NCBI RefSeq assembly: GCF_000725485.1
Contig: NZ_JOAG01000004.1
Location: 331,334 to 395,333, forward strand
Direction: 5' to 3'
DNA: 64,000 nucleotides
Source: Nonomuraea candida
GTDB lineage: Bacteria; Actinomycetota; Actinomycetes; Streptosporangiales; Streptosporangiaceae
The first letter of the stretch is position 1; every line of letters begins with the position of its first letter. The notes beneath the pieces were generated by a model. It saw only the letters and a list, made by a program, of their open reading frames with translations, was not told the origin of the DNA and did no database searches. Below are positions 1-13,447 of the stretch, piece by piece. The position numbers and the translations under genes are program-made.

Positions 1-2
1 GC

Positions 3-383
3 GCCACGGGAAACTTCGCCCTACGAGAGGACGATTTCTCCAGAGTGTCCAACGGCGCCTATATCGCATCGGTCACCAGCAGCGACGACGAGATGGAGCT
101 GGCGGCGCTCGACGGCCTGTATGTACGTACGCAGATCGGGCCGAGCGTCACCCGGTATGCCCGTACTGGGCATTACTTCTACGTCCTGGCGGGTGGCAAC
201 GCGGTCAACTTCTTGCATGGCGCGTCGGTCGGTACGTTCATCCTGCTGGTGCAGGCGGAGATCCTTGCTGCTCTGGCGCTCCTGGCAAGTAACGAGCACG
301 ATCCGGGCATGTGGGAGGTTCCGCGAGAAGTCCGGAAGTCGATTGCGGCCACCTGGCTCAGCTACTTTCATGGAGGGTCATGA
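3..383 (+). CDS. Hypothetical protein, 5' end outside window
   Basis: The reading frame is open from the window edge, with no stop upstream of the first GTG (45), so the gene probably begins outside the window. If it started at 45 the product would be 112 residues. The visible part has a hydrophobic stretch near residues 62-80 (GTFILLVQAEILAALALLA) and a conserved-looking C-terminus ending YFHGGS. It matches no family I recognise. Its TGA stop overlaps the ATG of the NUDIX gene (ATGA at 380-383), so the two are probably translated from one mRNA. Confidence 0.55.
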   Translation, partial: ATGNFALREDDFSRVSNGAYIASVTSSDDEMELAALDGLYVRTQIGPSVTRYARTGHYFYVLAGGNAVNFLHGASVGTFILLVQAEILAALALLASNEHDPGMWEVPREVRKSIAATWLSYFHGGS

Positions 384-925
384 CAGTGACGCGTGAGGAG
401 ATCCGCTCTGTACTGGAGCGCTATCTCGCCGCCCATCCCGACCGGGACTCCGATGTCCTTCCGCTGGCCGAAGCGCTCGACACGCCGCACGATGTGACCT
501 CGCGTACCACCTACCCGCTGCACGTCACGTGCAGCTCTGCCGCCATCGACGCCACCGGCCGGGTCCTGATGATCCATCATCGGGCGCTGAACCGGTGGCT
601 GCTGCCGGGCGGCCACGTCGAGCCCGGGGACCGCTCTCTCTATGGCGCGGCGCTGCGGGAGCTGGAAGAGGAGACGGCCATTCCCTGGCAGCACGCCGTC
701 TCACCACCGACCCATGACGTCATCCCGGTGGACATCGACGTCCACGAGATTCCCGCCAACGCCGCCAAACAGGAGCCGGCTCACCTGCACGCCGACTTCC
801 GGTTCGCCTTCTGGGCCAAGGACAGTGAGATCTCGATCCAGCCGGACGAGGTGATCGCCTTCGCCTGGCGCCCGCCCGCCGATCTGCCGACTCCGAGACT
901 TGCGGCCGGCGTCGCCGCAGTCTGA
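380..925 (+). CDS. NUDIX hydrolase
   Basis: This 181-residue protein is a NUDIX-family hydrolase, which usually cleaves nucleoside diphosphates linked to another moiety. A NUDIX box lies at about residues 77-101: LPGGHVEPGD followed by ALRELEEETAI. It is the GGHVEPGD variant, with the usual ETG replaced by ETA, but the RELEEE metal-binding core is intact. The substrate cannot be predicted. The ATG at 380 overlaps the upstream stop (ATGA). GGAGGG at 372-377 is very close to it, so the GTG at 386, with better spacing, is an alternative start. Confidence 0.8.
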   Translation: MTVTREEIRSVLERYLAAHPDRDSDVLPLAEALDTPHDVTSRTTYPLHVTCSSAAIDATGRVLMIHHRALNRWLLPGGHVEPGDRSLYGAALRELEEETAIPWQHAVSPPTHDVIPVDIDVHEIPANAAKQEPAHLHADFRFAFWAKDSEISIQPDEVIAFAWRPPADLPTPRLAAGVAAV

Positions 926-1153
926 CGTCGGCCAGGTCCCTGCGGCTTGGTCCCCTGCACGGTGCTGCCTCGCCACGCACATGGTGCACGTGCGGCGTAG
1001 CGGTGGTGCGCCACTGAAGGGTCAGCGGGCGTCTCCCTGGAAGGTCGTCAGCCAGGTGCGACGACTGGGGTGACCACCGCACTGCCGTAAAGGAACCAGG
1101 GTGGGACGGGGCGGTGGGCGGAAAGGCCCCCGCGAGGGAGGTCTTACGGCGGG
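926..1153. other. Intergenic region, no gene seen
   Basis: This is GC-rich sequence between the NUDIX stop and the terminator hairpin of the converging GH6 gene. Long frames read through it on both strands, but they have no ribosome-binding site and no recognisable protein pattern. I regard them as GC-bias artefacts. Confidence 0.5.
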
Positions 1154-1185
1154 AAGGGGTCCCGGGCAGGTGCTCGGGACCCCTT
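1154..1185 (-). terminator. Strong hairpin, probable GH6 terminator
   Basis: An 11-bp perfect inverted repeat, AAGGGGTCCCG (1154-1164) and its complement at 1175-1185, encloses a 10-nt loop. It lies about 250 bp past the 3' end of the minus-strand GH6 gene. It could also end transcription from the converging NUDIX operon. There is no clear T-tract, as is common in actinomycetes. Confidence 0.6.
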
Positions 1186-1287
1186 CGGGGGCTGAGGGGC
1201 CCGGGTCAGGCGGGTCCCTCGGGCCGGCCGGGAAGCTCGGGTCAGGCGAGCCACCCGGCCGACCGGGTCTTCGGGCCCGGGGACTCA

Positions 1288-1436
1288 CGTCGGAGAGTCG
1301 TCGGCCGGATCTTGAGGCTGAGCGGCTCGCGTCGGAGGGTCGTCGGCCGGATCTTGAGGCTGAGCGGCTCGCGTCGGAGGGTCGCCCGGCCGGGGTTCGG
1401 GCCGGGAGACTCAGGAGAGTCGCCCGGCCGGGGTTC
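1288..1436. repeat. 42-bp tandem repeat and 18-bp direct repeat
   Basis: Two near-identical 42-bp units occupy 1288-1329 and 1330-1371, and a third partial unit starts at 1372. An 18-bp sequence, GTCGCCCGGCCGGGGTTC, occurs at 1381-1398 and again at 1419-1436, where it runs into the GH6 stop codon. The array is non-coding 3' sequence. The unit length is a multiple of three, so spurious open frames read through it. Confidence 0.8.
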
Positions 1437-3792
1437 AGTTGATGGGCGGGTAGGCGTTGGCCAGGAGCTCGCGGAACTGGGCGGAGAACCACTGGCCCGA
1501 GATCGGGGCGTCGGCCTTGGCGCCCGACATGTTGTTCCCGTTCAGGCTGTTGCCGGTGTACGTCGGGTCGCACATCCGGTCGAACTTCTTGCCCTCGTCG
1601 TTCGGGATTTCACGGCTGGAGCCGTCGGACTCGCCCGGAGGCTTGATCCAGACGTAGGCGTCGAAGCCGGCGGCCGGGCTGGCGGTCGGGCGGGTGCCCA
1701 TGCCGGCGCCGCTCTGGTTGCACCAGTTGCCGGCGTGGATGCGGCGGTCGACGCGGGACTGGTTGACGAACTCGTCCACGTTGGTCGAGGTGCTCGGCCC
1801 GCTCGGGCGGGCGCTGCCGCCCCAGCCGTTGCGGGAGGTGTCGATCAGCATGCCGAGCCCCGACCGGAAGCCCTTGGCGATGAGCGCGTTGCGCAGGGCG
1901 GCGGCGAAGCTCTGCTCGTCCACGTAGTAGTTCCAGTCCACCCACTTGGACTGCCGGACCGTGGTGTTGTTGGGCCCGACCGTGGTGTTGATGGTGAAGT
2001 GCGGCTCGGTCGTGGCCGAGTAGTTGGCGGTGTTGACGATGAAGCCGTCCACGCTGTCCACCCCGGCGGTGGTGCCGGCGACGGTCTCGTGGAAGAGGTT
2101 CACGGCCGGCTGGAAGTTCGAGTCCCAGCCCAGCCAGGCGTGGTGGGCGGCGTCGATGTAGGTGTAGACGTTCGTGATGGCGTGCAGCTGGTTGAGGGCG
2201 TAGCGGACGCCGTCGCGGTAGCCGCCGGGGCCGTTGGCCTCGCGGCACTTCTCGAAGGCGTTGAGGTTGGTGACGAGGTTCGGCAGCGAGTCGGGCTCGA
2301 TGATCGTCACGATGCGCAGGTTGGCGTACGCCGAGTCGCGGAGGATGGCCGCGATCGGGTCGATGTACTCCGTCTTGTAGCGGTTGAAGCCGTTCTCCGC
2401 GATGAGCAGCTCACCGTTGGAGGCCAGCGCCGAGCAGTCGCGGTTGGGCAGGTTGTAGATGACGACCTGGATGGTCAGCGGCGCGGCGCCGTTGGCGGCG
2501 TCCTGCCTGACGGCCTCGTCGAGGTGGGCGCGCAGGCCCATGGCCCCGCCGGTGCCGGCGATGGCGGCGATGCGGTCCATCCACACGGCGGTGGAGGTGT
2601 TGGCGACGGCCGAGCCGCCGGGCTCCGCCGCGGCCTTGGCGCTCCAGTTCGGGTTGACGTAGCCGGTGGCGCCGGCGTACGGGTTCTCGACGTGGACGGG
2701 GTTGGGGCCGCCGTCGTCGTCGGCCTCGGTGGCGGTGACCGTGCGCGAGGTCAGGCCGGTGGAGGCGACGGTGAAGGTGCGGCTGCCGTTGGCCGTGTCG
2801 GAGTCCTGCGCGGCGGCCAGGGTGACCGTCTGCGCGATGTTCCAGTTCGACGTGGTGAAGGTGAGCGAGGCGCCCGAGCCGACGGTCAGGTCGGCGTCGC
2901 CGCTGCCCGCCGTCGTGGTGACGGTCACGCTGGAGGAGGGCTGGGCGGCCAGGCGCGCGGTGAACGTGCCGGTCGAGCCCTCGGGGACGGTCACCGCGGT
3001 CGGCGCCACGATGAGCGACTGCTCCACGGTCCCGTCGTCGTCCACCTCGGTGGCGTTGACGGTGACGCCGGTGACCCCGGTGCCGCCGACGCTGAAGGCG
3101 GCGCTGCCCGCGGTGGTGTCGGAGTCCTGGGCGGCGGCCAGGGTGACCGTCTGCGGGGTGTTCCAGTTGCTCGGGGTGAAGGTGAGCGAGCCGCCGGAGC
3201 TGACGGTCAGGTCCGTGTCGCCGCTGGTGCGGGCGGTGGTGACGGTGACGTTCGAGCTCGGCGCGGAGGAGAGCCTGGCGGTGAAGGTGGCCGTGCCGCC
3301 CTCGTTGACCGCCACCGCGCTGGAGGAGGTGACGACGGTCGGGGTGGTCGGGCCGGTGCCGCCGCAGTTCGTGCCGTTCACGCTGAACGCGGTCGGGTTC
3401 GGGTTGGTGCCGGTCCAGGTGCCGTTGAAGCCGACGGAGACGGACGCGCCGGTGGCCAGGCTGCCGTTGTAGGGCATGTTGGTGCCGGTGACGCGGGCGC
3501 CGGACTGGCTCCAGTTCGCGCCCCAGCCGGACGGCGTGTACTTCTGGCCCGTGGTGGGGTAGTCGAAGGCCAGTGACCAGGAGGTGATCGGGTCGCCGGT
3601 GTTCTTCAACGTGATGCTCGCGGTGAAACCGCCCTGACCAGGGCTGCTCGTCCACGAGTTGGCTGTGTAGGTCACGTCGCAGGCGACGGCGGCGTTCGCG
3701 GCCGTGCTCTGGCCGGCGACGAGCCCTAAGGCCGCGACACTCGCGGCGGTCATGGTCACGGCCCATTTGCGGAGGCCGCGGTGGAGTCTCAC
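1435..3792 (-). CDS. GH6 exo-1,4-beta-glucanase (cellobiohydrolase) with CBM2
   Basis: A secreted cellulase of 785 residues. It has a signal peptide (1-35, ...AANA), a CBM2 (about 36-145), two Calx-beta/Ig-like repeats (about 152-254 and 258-361), and a GH6 catalytic domain (about 369-785). GH6 signatures include NLPNRDCSA (447-455), IIEPDSLPN with the proton-donor Asp501, and WIKPPGESDG near the C-terminus. The family hydrolyses cellulose with inversion and releases cellobiose from the non-reducing end. The layout resembles Thermobifida Cel6B except that Calx-beta-like spacers replace the usual linker. The start is the GTG at 3792, with GGAG upstream. It is divergent from GH48-GH9 across a region holding two CelR-type operators. 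Confidence 0.93.
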   Translation of the reverse strand: MRLHRGLRKWAVTMTAASVAALGLVAGQSTAANAAVACDVTYTANSWTSSPGQGGFTASITLKNTGDPITSWSLAFDYPTTGQKYTPSGWGANWSQSGARVTGTNMPYNGSLATGASVSVGFNGTWTGTNPNPTAFSVNGTNCGGTGPTTPTVVTSSSAVAVNEGGTATFTARLSSAPSSNVTVTTARTSGDTDLTVSSGGSLTFTPSNWNTPQTVTLAAAQDSDTTAGSAAFSVGGTGVTGVTVNATEVDDDGTVEQSLIVAPTAVTVPEGSTGTFTARLAAQPSSSVTVTTTAGSGDADLTVGSGASLTFTTSNWNIAQTVTLAAAQDSDTANGSRTFTVASTGLTSRTVTATEADDDGGPNPVHVENPYAGATGYVNPNWSAKAAAEPGGSAVANTSTAVWMDRIAAIAGTGGAMGLRAHLDEAVRQDAANGAAPLTIQVVIYNLPNRDCSALASNGELLIAENGFNRYKTEYIDPIAAILRDSAYANLRIVTIIEPDSLPNLVTNLNAFEKCREANGPGGYRDGVRYALNQLHAITNVYTYIDAAHHAWLGWDSNFQPAVNLFHETVAGTTAGVDSVDGFIVNTANYSATTEPHFTINTTVGPNNTTVRQSKWVDWNYYVDEQSFAAALRNALIAKGFRSGLGMLIDTSRNGWGGSARPSGPSTSTNVDEFVNQSRVDRRIHAGNWCNQSGAGMGTRPTASPAAGFDAYVWIKPPGESDGSSREIPNDEGKKFDRMCDPTYTGNSLNGNNMSGAKADAPISGQWFSAQFRELLANAYPPIN

Positions 3793-3819
3793 GAGCGATC
3801 ATCTCCAGTGTTAGATGGC

Positions 3820-3833
3820 TGGGAGCGCTCCCA
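3820..3833. promoter_or_regulatory. CelR/CebR-type operator (GH6 side)
   Basis: The sequence is the perfect palindrome TGGGAGCGCTCCCA. It equals the published target of Thermobifida CelR, a LacI-family repressor released by cellobiose. It lies 28 bp upstream of the GH6 start codon. Confidence 0.9.
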
Positions 3834-4022
3834 TGGTGAGCCGCGCTCGGAGCCCTGTACAGAGGGCGGGTGTCGGGAAGGTGTCCGCCGCCCCGCATGC
3901 TCGTTGAATGCCCCGGAATGTGGATGAAACTTTCATCATCGGCAGCCTGGTGAGAGGGAAACACGGGGGTTACCGGGACGGCATTCCGTTGACATACGCC
4001 GGGGCGCACCCACAATCCACTT

Positions 4023-4036
4023 TGGGAGCGCTCCCA
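4023..4036. promoter_or_regulatory. CelR/CebR-type operator (GH48-GH9 side)
   Basis: This is a second perfect TGGGAGCGCTCCCA. It ends 24 bp before the GTG start of GH48 and presumably controls the GH48-GH9 transcript. Confidence 0.9.
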
Positions 4037-4060
4037 CACCCCTACTCCCATGGAGACCCC

Positions 4061-9801
<5,741 letters not shown>

Positions 9802-9810
9802 GCCAGGACC

Positions 9811-9840
9811 CCGCCCCCGCCGCAGTAGCGGCGGGGGCGG
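9811..9840 (+). terminator. Terminator after GH9
   Basis: A 13-bp perfect GC stem (9811-9823 with 9828-9840) and a 4-nt loop, AGTA, starts 10 bp past the GH9 stop. Confidence 0.8.
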
Positions 9841-9948
9841 TTCCAACGTCGCACGGCGGCACCCGGACCACCTGACCTGTCCCCGCGTATGAGGAGGTGA
9901 GGCAGAACCGATCCAAGTACTGCCCGGCACCATCCCCGCCCGGATGGG

Positions 9949-9986
9949 ACGGACGCGGCCGGCACCTCCACGCCGGCCGCGTCCGT
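9949..9986. terminator. Bidirectional hairpin between converging operons
   Basis: A 15-bp perfect stem, ACGGACGCGGCCGGC (9949-9963) paired with 9972-9986, encloses an 8-nt loop and is followed by a T-rich run on the plus strand. It lies between the 3' ends of the GH48-GH9 and LPMO operons. Confidence 0.7.
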
Positions 9987-10013
9987 TTGTGTGTGTGCAT
10001 CGCGCTGATGCGC

Positions 10014-10538
10014 CTACTTGGCGGTCGAGGAGACCAGCGCGAACCTCTCCCGCGCCGCCTCGATCGCCGCGTCGTCCGAGAACTCCTCGAACGCCGCCTC
10101 GTGGTAGCGCTCGGGGATGAGCTGCCTGACCCGGTCCGGATAGCCGGCGCCCGGCGCCGGCACCCTGACCTGGGGCGGGATGTCGATCTTGACGGCGATC
10201 GGCCCCGAGGCGCGGACGGAGGCCGCCCACTCGGGGCTCTCCCCGGTGATGGCGCACATGTGGCGGGCGTAGACCCACCGCACCTCCACCAGGGAGGCCG
10301 CGCCGGGGGGCTCGGTGCCGAAGGGCTCCACGGCGCACACGACGCGCGAGTCGAAGCTGTGGCCGTGGGCGTGGTGCTCGCCGGGCGAGGCCTGTTCGAG
10401 TATCAGGGTCACCTGCGCGGCGAGCTCCTCGTCGAGCTGCGATGAGGGCTGCCTGCCGACAAGGAACGTCACCCCGGCCAGGGTCAGGCAGGCCAGGGTG
10501 ACGATCGCCGCGACGAGCCCGCGACGGGACTTGATCAC
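10014..10538 (-). CDS. Membrane-anchored protein coupled to the LPMO, unknown function
   Basis: A 174-residue protein with one N-terminal membrane segment (about 8-28, LVAAIVTLACLTLAGVTFLV). An extracytoplasmic domain follows, with a His-rich motif EHHAHGHSF and two cysteines (VVCAVE and HMCAITG). I recognise no family. Its GTG start lies inside the LPMO stop (GTGA at 10535-10538), so it is the second gene of the LPMO operon and should be made with it. The His cluster could bind metal, possibly copper for the LPMO, or the protein could handle electrons or secretion; this is inference only. A longer upstream frame is a shadow of the LPMO gene. Confidence 0.75.
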   Translation of the reverse strand: MIKSRRGLVAAIVTLACLTLAGVTFLVGRQPSSQLDEELAAQVTLILEQASPGEHHAHGHSFDSRVVCAVEPFGTEPPGAASLVEVRWVYARHMCAITGESPEWAASVRASGPIAVKIDIPPQVRVPAPGAGYPDRVRQLIPERYHEAAFEEFSDDAAIEAARERFALVSSTAK

Positions 10539-11602
10539 GGGCTGGAGCAGGTCAGGGTCGGGGCCGTGGACGGGATCGAGCCGGTCGCGTTGAACCCGAA
10601 CGTGGCCGAGGCGTTCGGCGCGAGCTGCCCGTTGTGAGTGGCGTTCTTGACCGTGACGTTGGGCGGCTGCCCGGTCAGCACGCCGTTCCACGGCGAGCCT
10701 TCGAAGCCCTGCCCGCCGCTGTAGGTCCACTTGACCGTCCAGCCGTTGATCGGGCTCGTGCTGGTGTTCTTCACGGTCACCTCACCCTGGAAGTGGCCGG
10801 CCCAGCCGGTGTCGGTGGCCTTCCACGTCGCCGTGCAGGCGCCCGGGGGAGGCGGGTCGGTGGGCGTGATGGTCGGGTTGGGGTCAGGGGAAGGGGAGCT
10901 GCCGCCGGGGCCCACCCCGGTCACCTGGCCGTTGCCGCCGTCGAAGACGACGTCGGAGCAGCTGTAGAAGTTCTCGTTGCTGTCCGAGCGGATCCAGTGG
11001 GTGAAGATGATGTGCCGGCCGCTCTTGCCGGACGGGAGCTGGGCGTTCCAGTAGTAGTAGTTGAGCCCGCCCGCCCCGCCGGACTTGGGCGGGTTGGTGA
11101 CGCTGCCGAACTGCTCCAGGTCGGACCACTTGAGCGGCCCGTTGGGGTTCCAGCCGTTCTTGGTGACGTAGTACTTGAACGAGCCCGGGTGCTCGGCCCA
11201 GTTGCTGTGCCGCATCTGGATGGTGGCCCCGGAGGTCAAGTGGGTCAGCGGCCAGTCGTTGCGGACCGCGTTGTAGGCCGAGAAGTCGTAGGGCCCGCCG
11301 GTTCCGCCGCTGCAGATCTGGCCGTCGGGGATGAATCCGGTGGTCCGGCCCGCGCCGTCGGAGCGCAGCACCGCGAACCAGTTGTAGAGAGGGGTCGTGC
11401 CGCTCTGGTTGACCGCGGCGGCACAGGCGGGGTTGTAGGGCAGGATCTGCCCGTTGTCCCGCAGGCCGTCCTGCCAGCACAGGAACGTACGGCTGCCGGG
11501 GAACATCGACACGCCGTGGGCCTGCGCCTGAGTCGGGACCATCAAGACAGTAGTGATCAGGACCAGGACGGCGGTGATCGCCGCCGACTTGAATGACCTC
11601 AT
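10535..11602 (-). CDS. AA10 lytic polysaccharide monooxygenase with CBM2
   Basis: A 355-residue secreted copper enzyme that oxidatively cleaves cellulose or chitin. The signal peptide (1-28, ...TQAQA) ends exactly before His29. His29 becomes the N-terminal ligand of the copper histidine brace; the second ligand is probably His138 in NWAEHPGSFKYY. The catalytic domain covers about 29-225. A Pro/Ser/Thr linker (about 228-253) leads to a C-terminal CBM2 (about 255-355). The ATG at 11602 is used because AAGGGA lies 5' of it and the signal peptide starts there; the frame remains open further upstream. The gene is co-transcribed with the small membrane protein. A CelR-type operator lies about 210 bp upstream, nearer the divergent GH12. 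Confidence 0.92.
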   Translation of the reverse strand: MRSFKSAAITAVLVLITTVLMVPTQAQAHGVSMFPGSRTFLCWQDGLRDNGQILPYNPACAAAVNQSGTTPLYNWFAVLRSDGAGRTTGFIPDGQICSGGTGGPYDFSAYNAVRNDWPLTHLTSGATIQMRHSNWAEHPGSFKYYVTKNGWNPNGPLKWSDLEQFGSVTNPPKSGGAGGLNYYYWNAQLPSGKSGRHIIFTHWIRSDSNENFYSCSDVVFDGGNGQVTGVGPGGSSPSPDPNPTITPTDPPPPGACTATWKATDTGWAGHFQGEVTVKNTSTSPINGWTVKWTYSGGQGFEGSPWNGVLTGQPPNVTVKNATHNGQLAPNASATFGFNATGSIPSTAPTLTCSSP

Positions 11603-11863
11603 GGAGATTCCCTTGCGCTGACGACAGAGGAAACCTGCCCGAGACCTGCCCGCCCGGCCTGCGTATTGAAACACGTTCGGCGGCGATCCGACAACGACCC
11701 GTGAAACTTTCAGCCGATCTTGGTCATGGTTTCCGCTGGTGGCCGCCCGCCCCTGGTCGCCCGGCCGTACGCCGGGGTTGCCGCGACGTGACGGGCTGAG
11801 GAGGCTGACGTCTGGGAGCGCTCCCACTACACTCACCTGTCAGAGAGGCGGGAGCAACACGCC
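11603..11863. promoter_or_regulatory. Divergent control region of LPMO and GH12
   Basis: This 261-bp non-coding interval separates the divergent LPMO and GH12 starts. Only one operator palindrome is seen (11813-11826), placed 37 bp upstream of GH12. Whether it also controls the LPMO is not evident from spacing. Confidence 0.7.
11813..11826. promoter_or_regulatory. CelR/CebR-type operator (GH12/LPMO)
   Basis: A perfect TGGGAGCGCTCCCA ends 37 bp before the GH12 ATG, in the shared GH12/LPMO control region. Confidence 0.9.
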
Positions 11864-13249
11864 ATGAGGTACGCGTACATCCACCTGGTCGTCGCCGCGT
11901 TACTCGGCACGGCCCTGTTCGCCCTGCCGGCCCGGGCCGCCACGGCACAGGCCGCGCCGGTGATCTGCGAGAAGTACGGCTCCACGGGCATCCAGGGCAA
12001 CCGCTACATCGTGCAGAACAACGTCTGGGGCGCCAGCACCGCCCAGTGCATCGACGTCAACCAGAACGGCGGCTTCACCATCACCCAGGCCGCCCACAAC
12101 AACTCCACCAGCGGCGCCCCCGCCGGCTACCCGTCGATCTACGCCGGCTGCCACTACGCCAACTGCACCACCGGCAGCAACCTGCCCATGCAGGCCAGCG
12201 CGAGCGGCTTCGCGGCCCTGCGCAGCAGCGTCAGCATGAGCTACACGGGCTCCGGCACCTACAACGCCTCCTACGACCTCTGGTTCGACCCCACGCCGCG
12301 CACCGACGGGCAGAACACCGGCGCCGAGCTGATGATCTGGCTCAACCGGCAGGGCTCGATCCAGCCCATCGGCTCCCGGGTCGGCACCGCGAACCTGGCC
12401 GGCGGCACCTGGGAGGTCTGGTTCGGCAACATCGGCTGGAACGTGATCTCGTACGTGCGCACCTCGACCGCCACCTCGCTGGACTTCACCATCGACACCT
12501 TCTACTCCGACGTGGTCAGCCGCGGCTACGGGCAGCGGTCGTGGTACCTCACCAGCGTCCAGGCCGGCTTCGAGCCCTGGATCGGCGGCGCCGGCCTGGC
12601 CGTCAACTCCTTCTCCTTCGGCACGGGCGGCGGCGGCACCGACACCTCCCCGCCGACGACGCCGGTCAACCCGTCCGCCTCCGGCACCACCGCGACCGGC
12701 ACCACCCTGTCGTGGGGCGCCTCCACGGACACCGGCGGCAGCGGCCTGGCCGGCTACGACATCCTGCGGGCGACCGGTGACAGCTTCACCCGGGTGGGCA
12801 CCAGCACCACCACGTCCTACACCGACAGCGGCCTGACCCCCGCCACCACCTACCGCTACCGGATCAGGGCCAGGGACGGCGCGGGCAACCTGTCGCCCGA
12901 GTCGACCACGGTCACCGTGACCACCCAGCAGGGCAACGGGGGCGGCGGCTGCGCGGCCACCGCCACCACCCAGACCGCCTGGAACACCGGCTACGTCGTC
13001 CAGCCCGTCACCGTCGCCAACCGGGGCACCTCGGGGCTGAACGGCTGGACGGTCACCTTCCCGCTGCCGTCCGGGCACGCCATCACCGGCATGTGGAACG
13101 CGAGCTACACGGTCAGCGGCGGCACCGTCACCGTCAGGCCGCTGGCGCACAACGCGACCCTGGCGCCGAACGCCAGCACGTCCTTCGGCTACCAGGCCAC
13201 CAGGCCGGACGGGAACACGCAGGTGCCCAGCGGTTACACCTGCGGATAG
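11864..13249 (+). CDS. GH12 endo-1,4-beta-glucanase with FN3 and CBM2
   Basis: A 461-residue secreted enzyme. It has a signal peptide (about 1-32), a GH12 jelly-roll domain (about 33-250), an FN3 (about 262-352) and a C-terminal CBM2 (about 362-461). Conserved GH12 features are AELMIWLN, holding the nucleophile Glu, and VQAGFEPWIGG, holding the acid/base Glu. GH12 enzymes cut amorphous cellulose, mixed-linked glucan and sometimes xyloglucan, and would open chain ends for the GH6 and GH48 enzymes. GGGAG lies about 9 bp before the ATG. A CelR-type operator precedes it and a hairpin follows. Confidence 0.92.
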   Translation: MRYAYIHLVVAALLGTALFALPARAATAQAAPVICEKYGSTGIQGNRYIVQNNVWGASTAQCIDVNQNGGFTITQAAHNNSTSGAPAGYPSIYAGCHYANCTTGSNLPMQASASGFAALRSSVSMSYTGSGTYNASYDLWFDPTPRTDGQNTGAELMIWLNRQGSIQPIGSRVGTANLAGGTWEVWFGNIGWNVISYVRTSTATSLDFTIDTFYSDVVSRGYGQRSWYLTSVQAGFEPWIGGAGLAVNSFSFGTGGGGTDTSPPTTPVNPSASGTTATGTTLSWGASTDTGGSGLAGYDILRATGDSFTRVGTSTTTSYTDSGLTPATTYRYRIRARDGAGNLSPESTTVTVTTQQGNGGGGCAATATTQTAWNTGYVVQPVTVANRGTSGLNGWTVTFPLPSGHAITGMWNASYTVSGGTVTVRPLAHNATLAPNASTSFGYQATRPDGNTQVPSGYTCG

Positions 13250-13294
13250 AAGCTCGCGCGGGCACGCTGTGCGAGGGGCCCGTCCCGCGCGATG

Positions 13295-13325
13295 GAGGGG
13301 TACGGCTGGTGCTGCCGTACCCCTC
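13295..13325 (+). terminator. Terminator after GH12
   Basis: A 12-bp perfect stem, GAGGGGTACGGC (13295-13306) with 13314-13325, and a 7-nt loop lies 45 bp past the GH12 stop. Confidence 0.8.
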
Positions 13326-13362
13326 ATCCATGCCGCCGGTCTTCTCGTCACCCCCGCCGGGA

Positions 13363-13447
13363 GCCGCCGATCCTGCCGGAGCGTTCCGCCGGGTGCCGCC
13401 GGTCCTGCCGGAGCGTTCCGCCGGGAGCCGCCGGTCCTGCCGGGCCG
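13363..13447. repeat. 32-bp tandem repeats
   Basis: Units start at 13363, 13395 and 13427; the third is incomplete. Each begins GCCGCCGRTCCTGCCGG. The array fills the gap between the converging GH12 and kinase genes and ends at the kinase stop codon. Frames through it are not credible genes. Confidence 0.8.

Larger units (their letters stand above)
3793..4060. promoter_or_regulatory. Divergent control region of GH6 and GH48-GH9
   Basis: This 268-bp gap separates the GTG starts of the divergent cellulase transcripts. It contains two perfect 14-bp CelR-type palindromes, one close to each gene (3820-3833 and 4023-4036). No coding sequence with a ribosome-binding site is seen. The promoters were not assigned. 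The operators sit about 28 bp upstream of the GH6 start and 25 bp upstream of the GH48 start, which suits repression by blocking transcription. Confidence 0.8.

Noticed and set aside
1114..3576. An 820-codon plus-strand frame opposite GH6
   Set aside because: Its sequence is a GC-bias shadow of the well-supported GH6 gene and starts inside a tandem repeat.
9888..9901. Mini-frame ATGAGGAGGTGA in the gap after GH9
   Set aside because: It is three codons long, lies between two terminators, and has no gene downstream on that strand.
11603..11836. N-terminal extension of the LPMO
   Set aside because: An LPMO must begin with His after signal cleavage; the ATG at 11602 gives a normal signal peptide ending before His29, and the extension would cover the operator.
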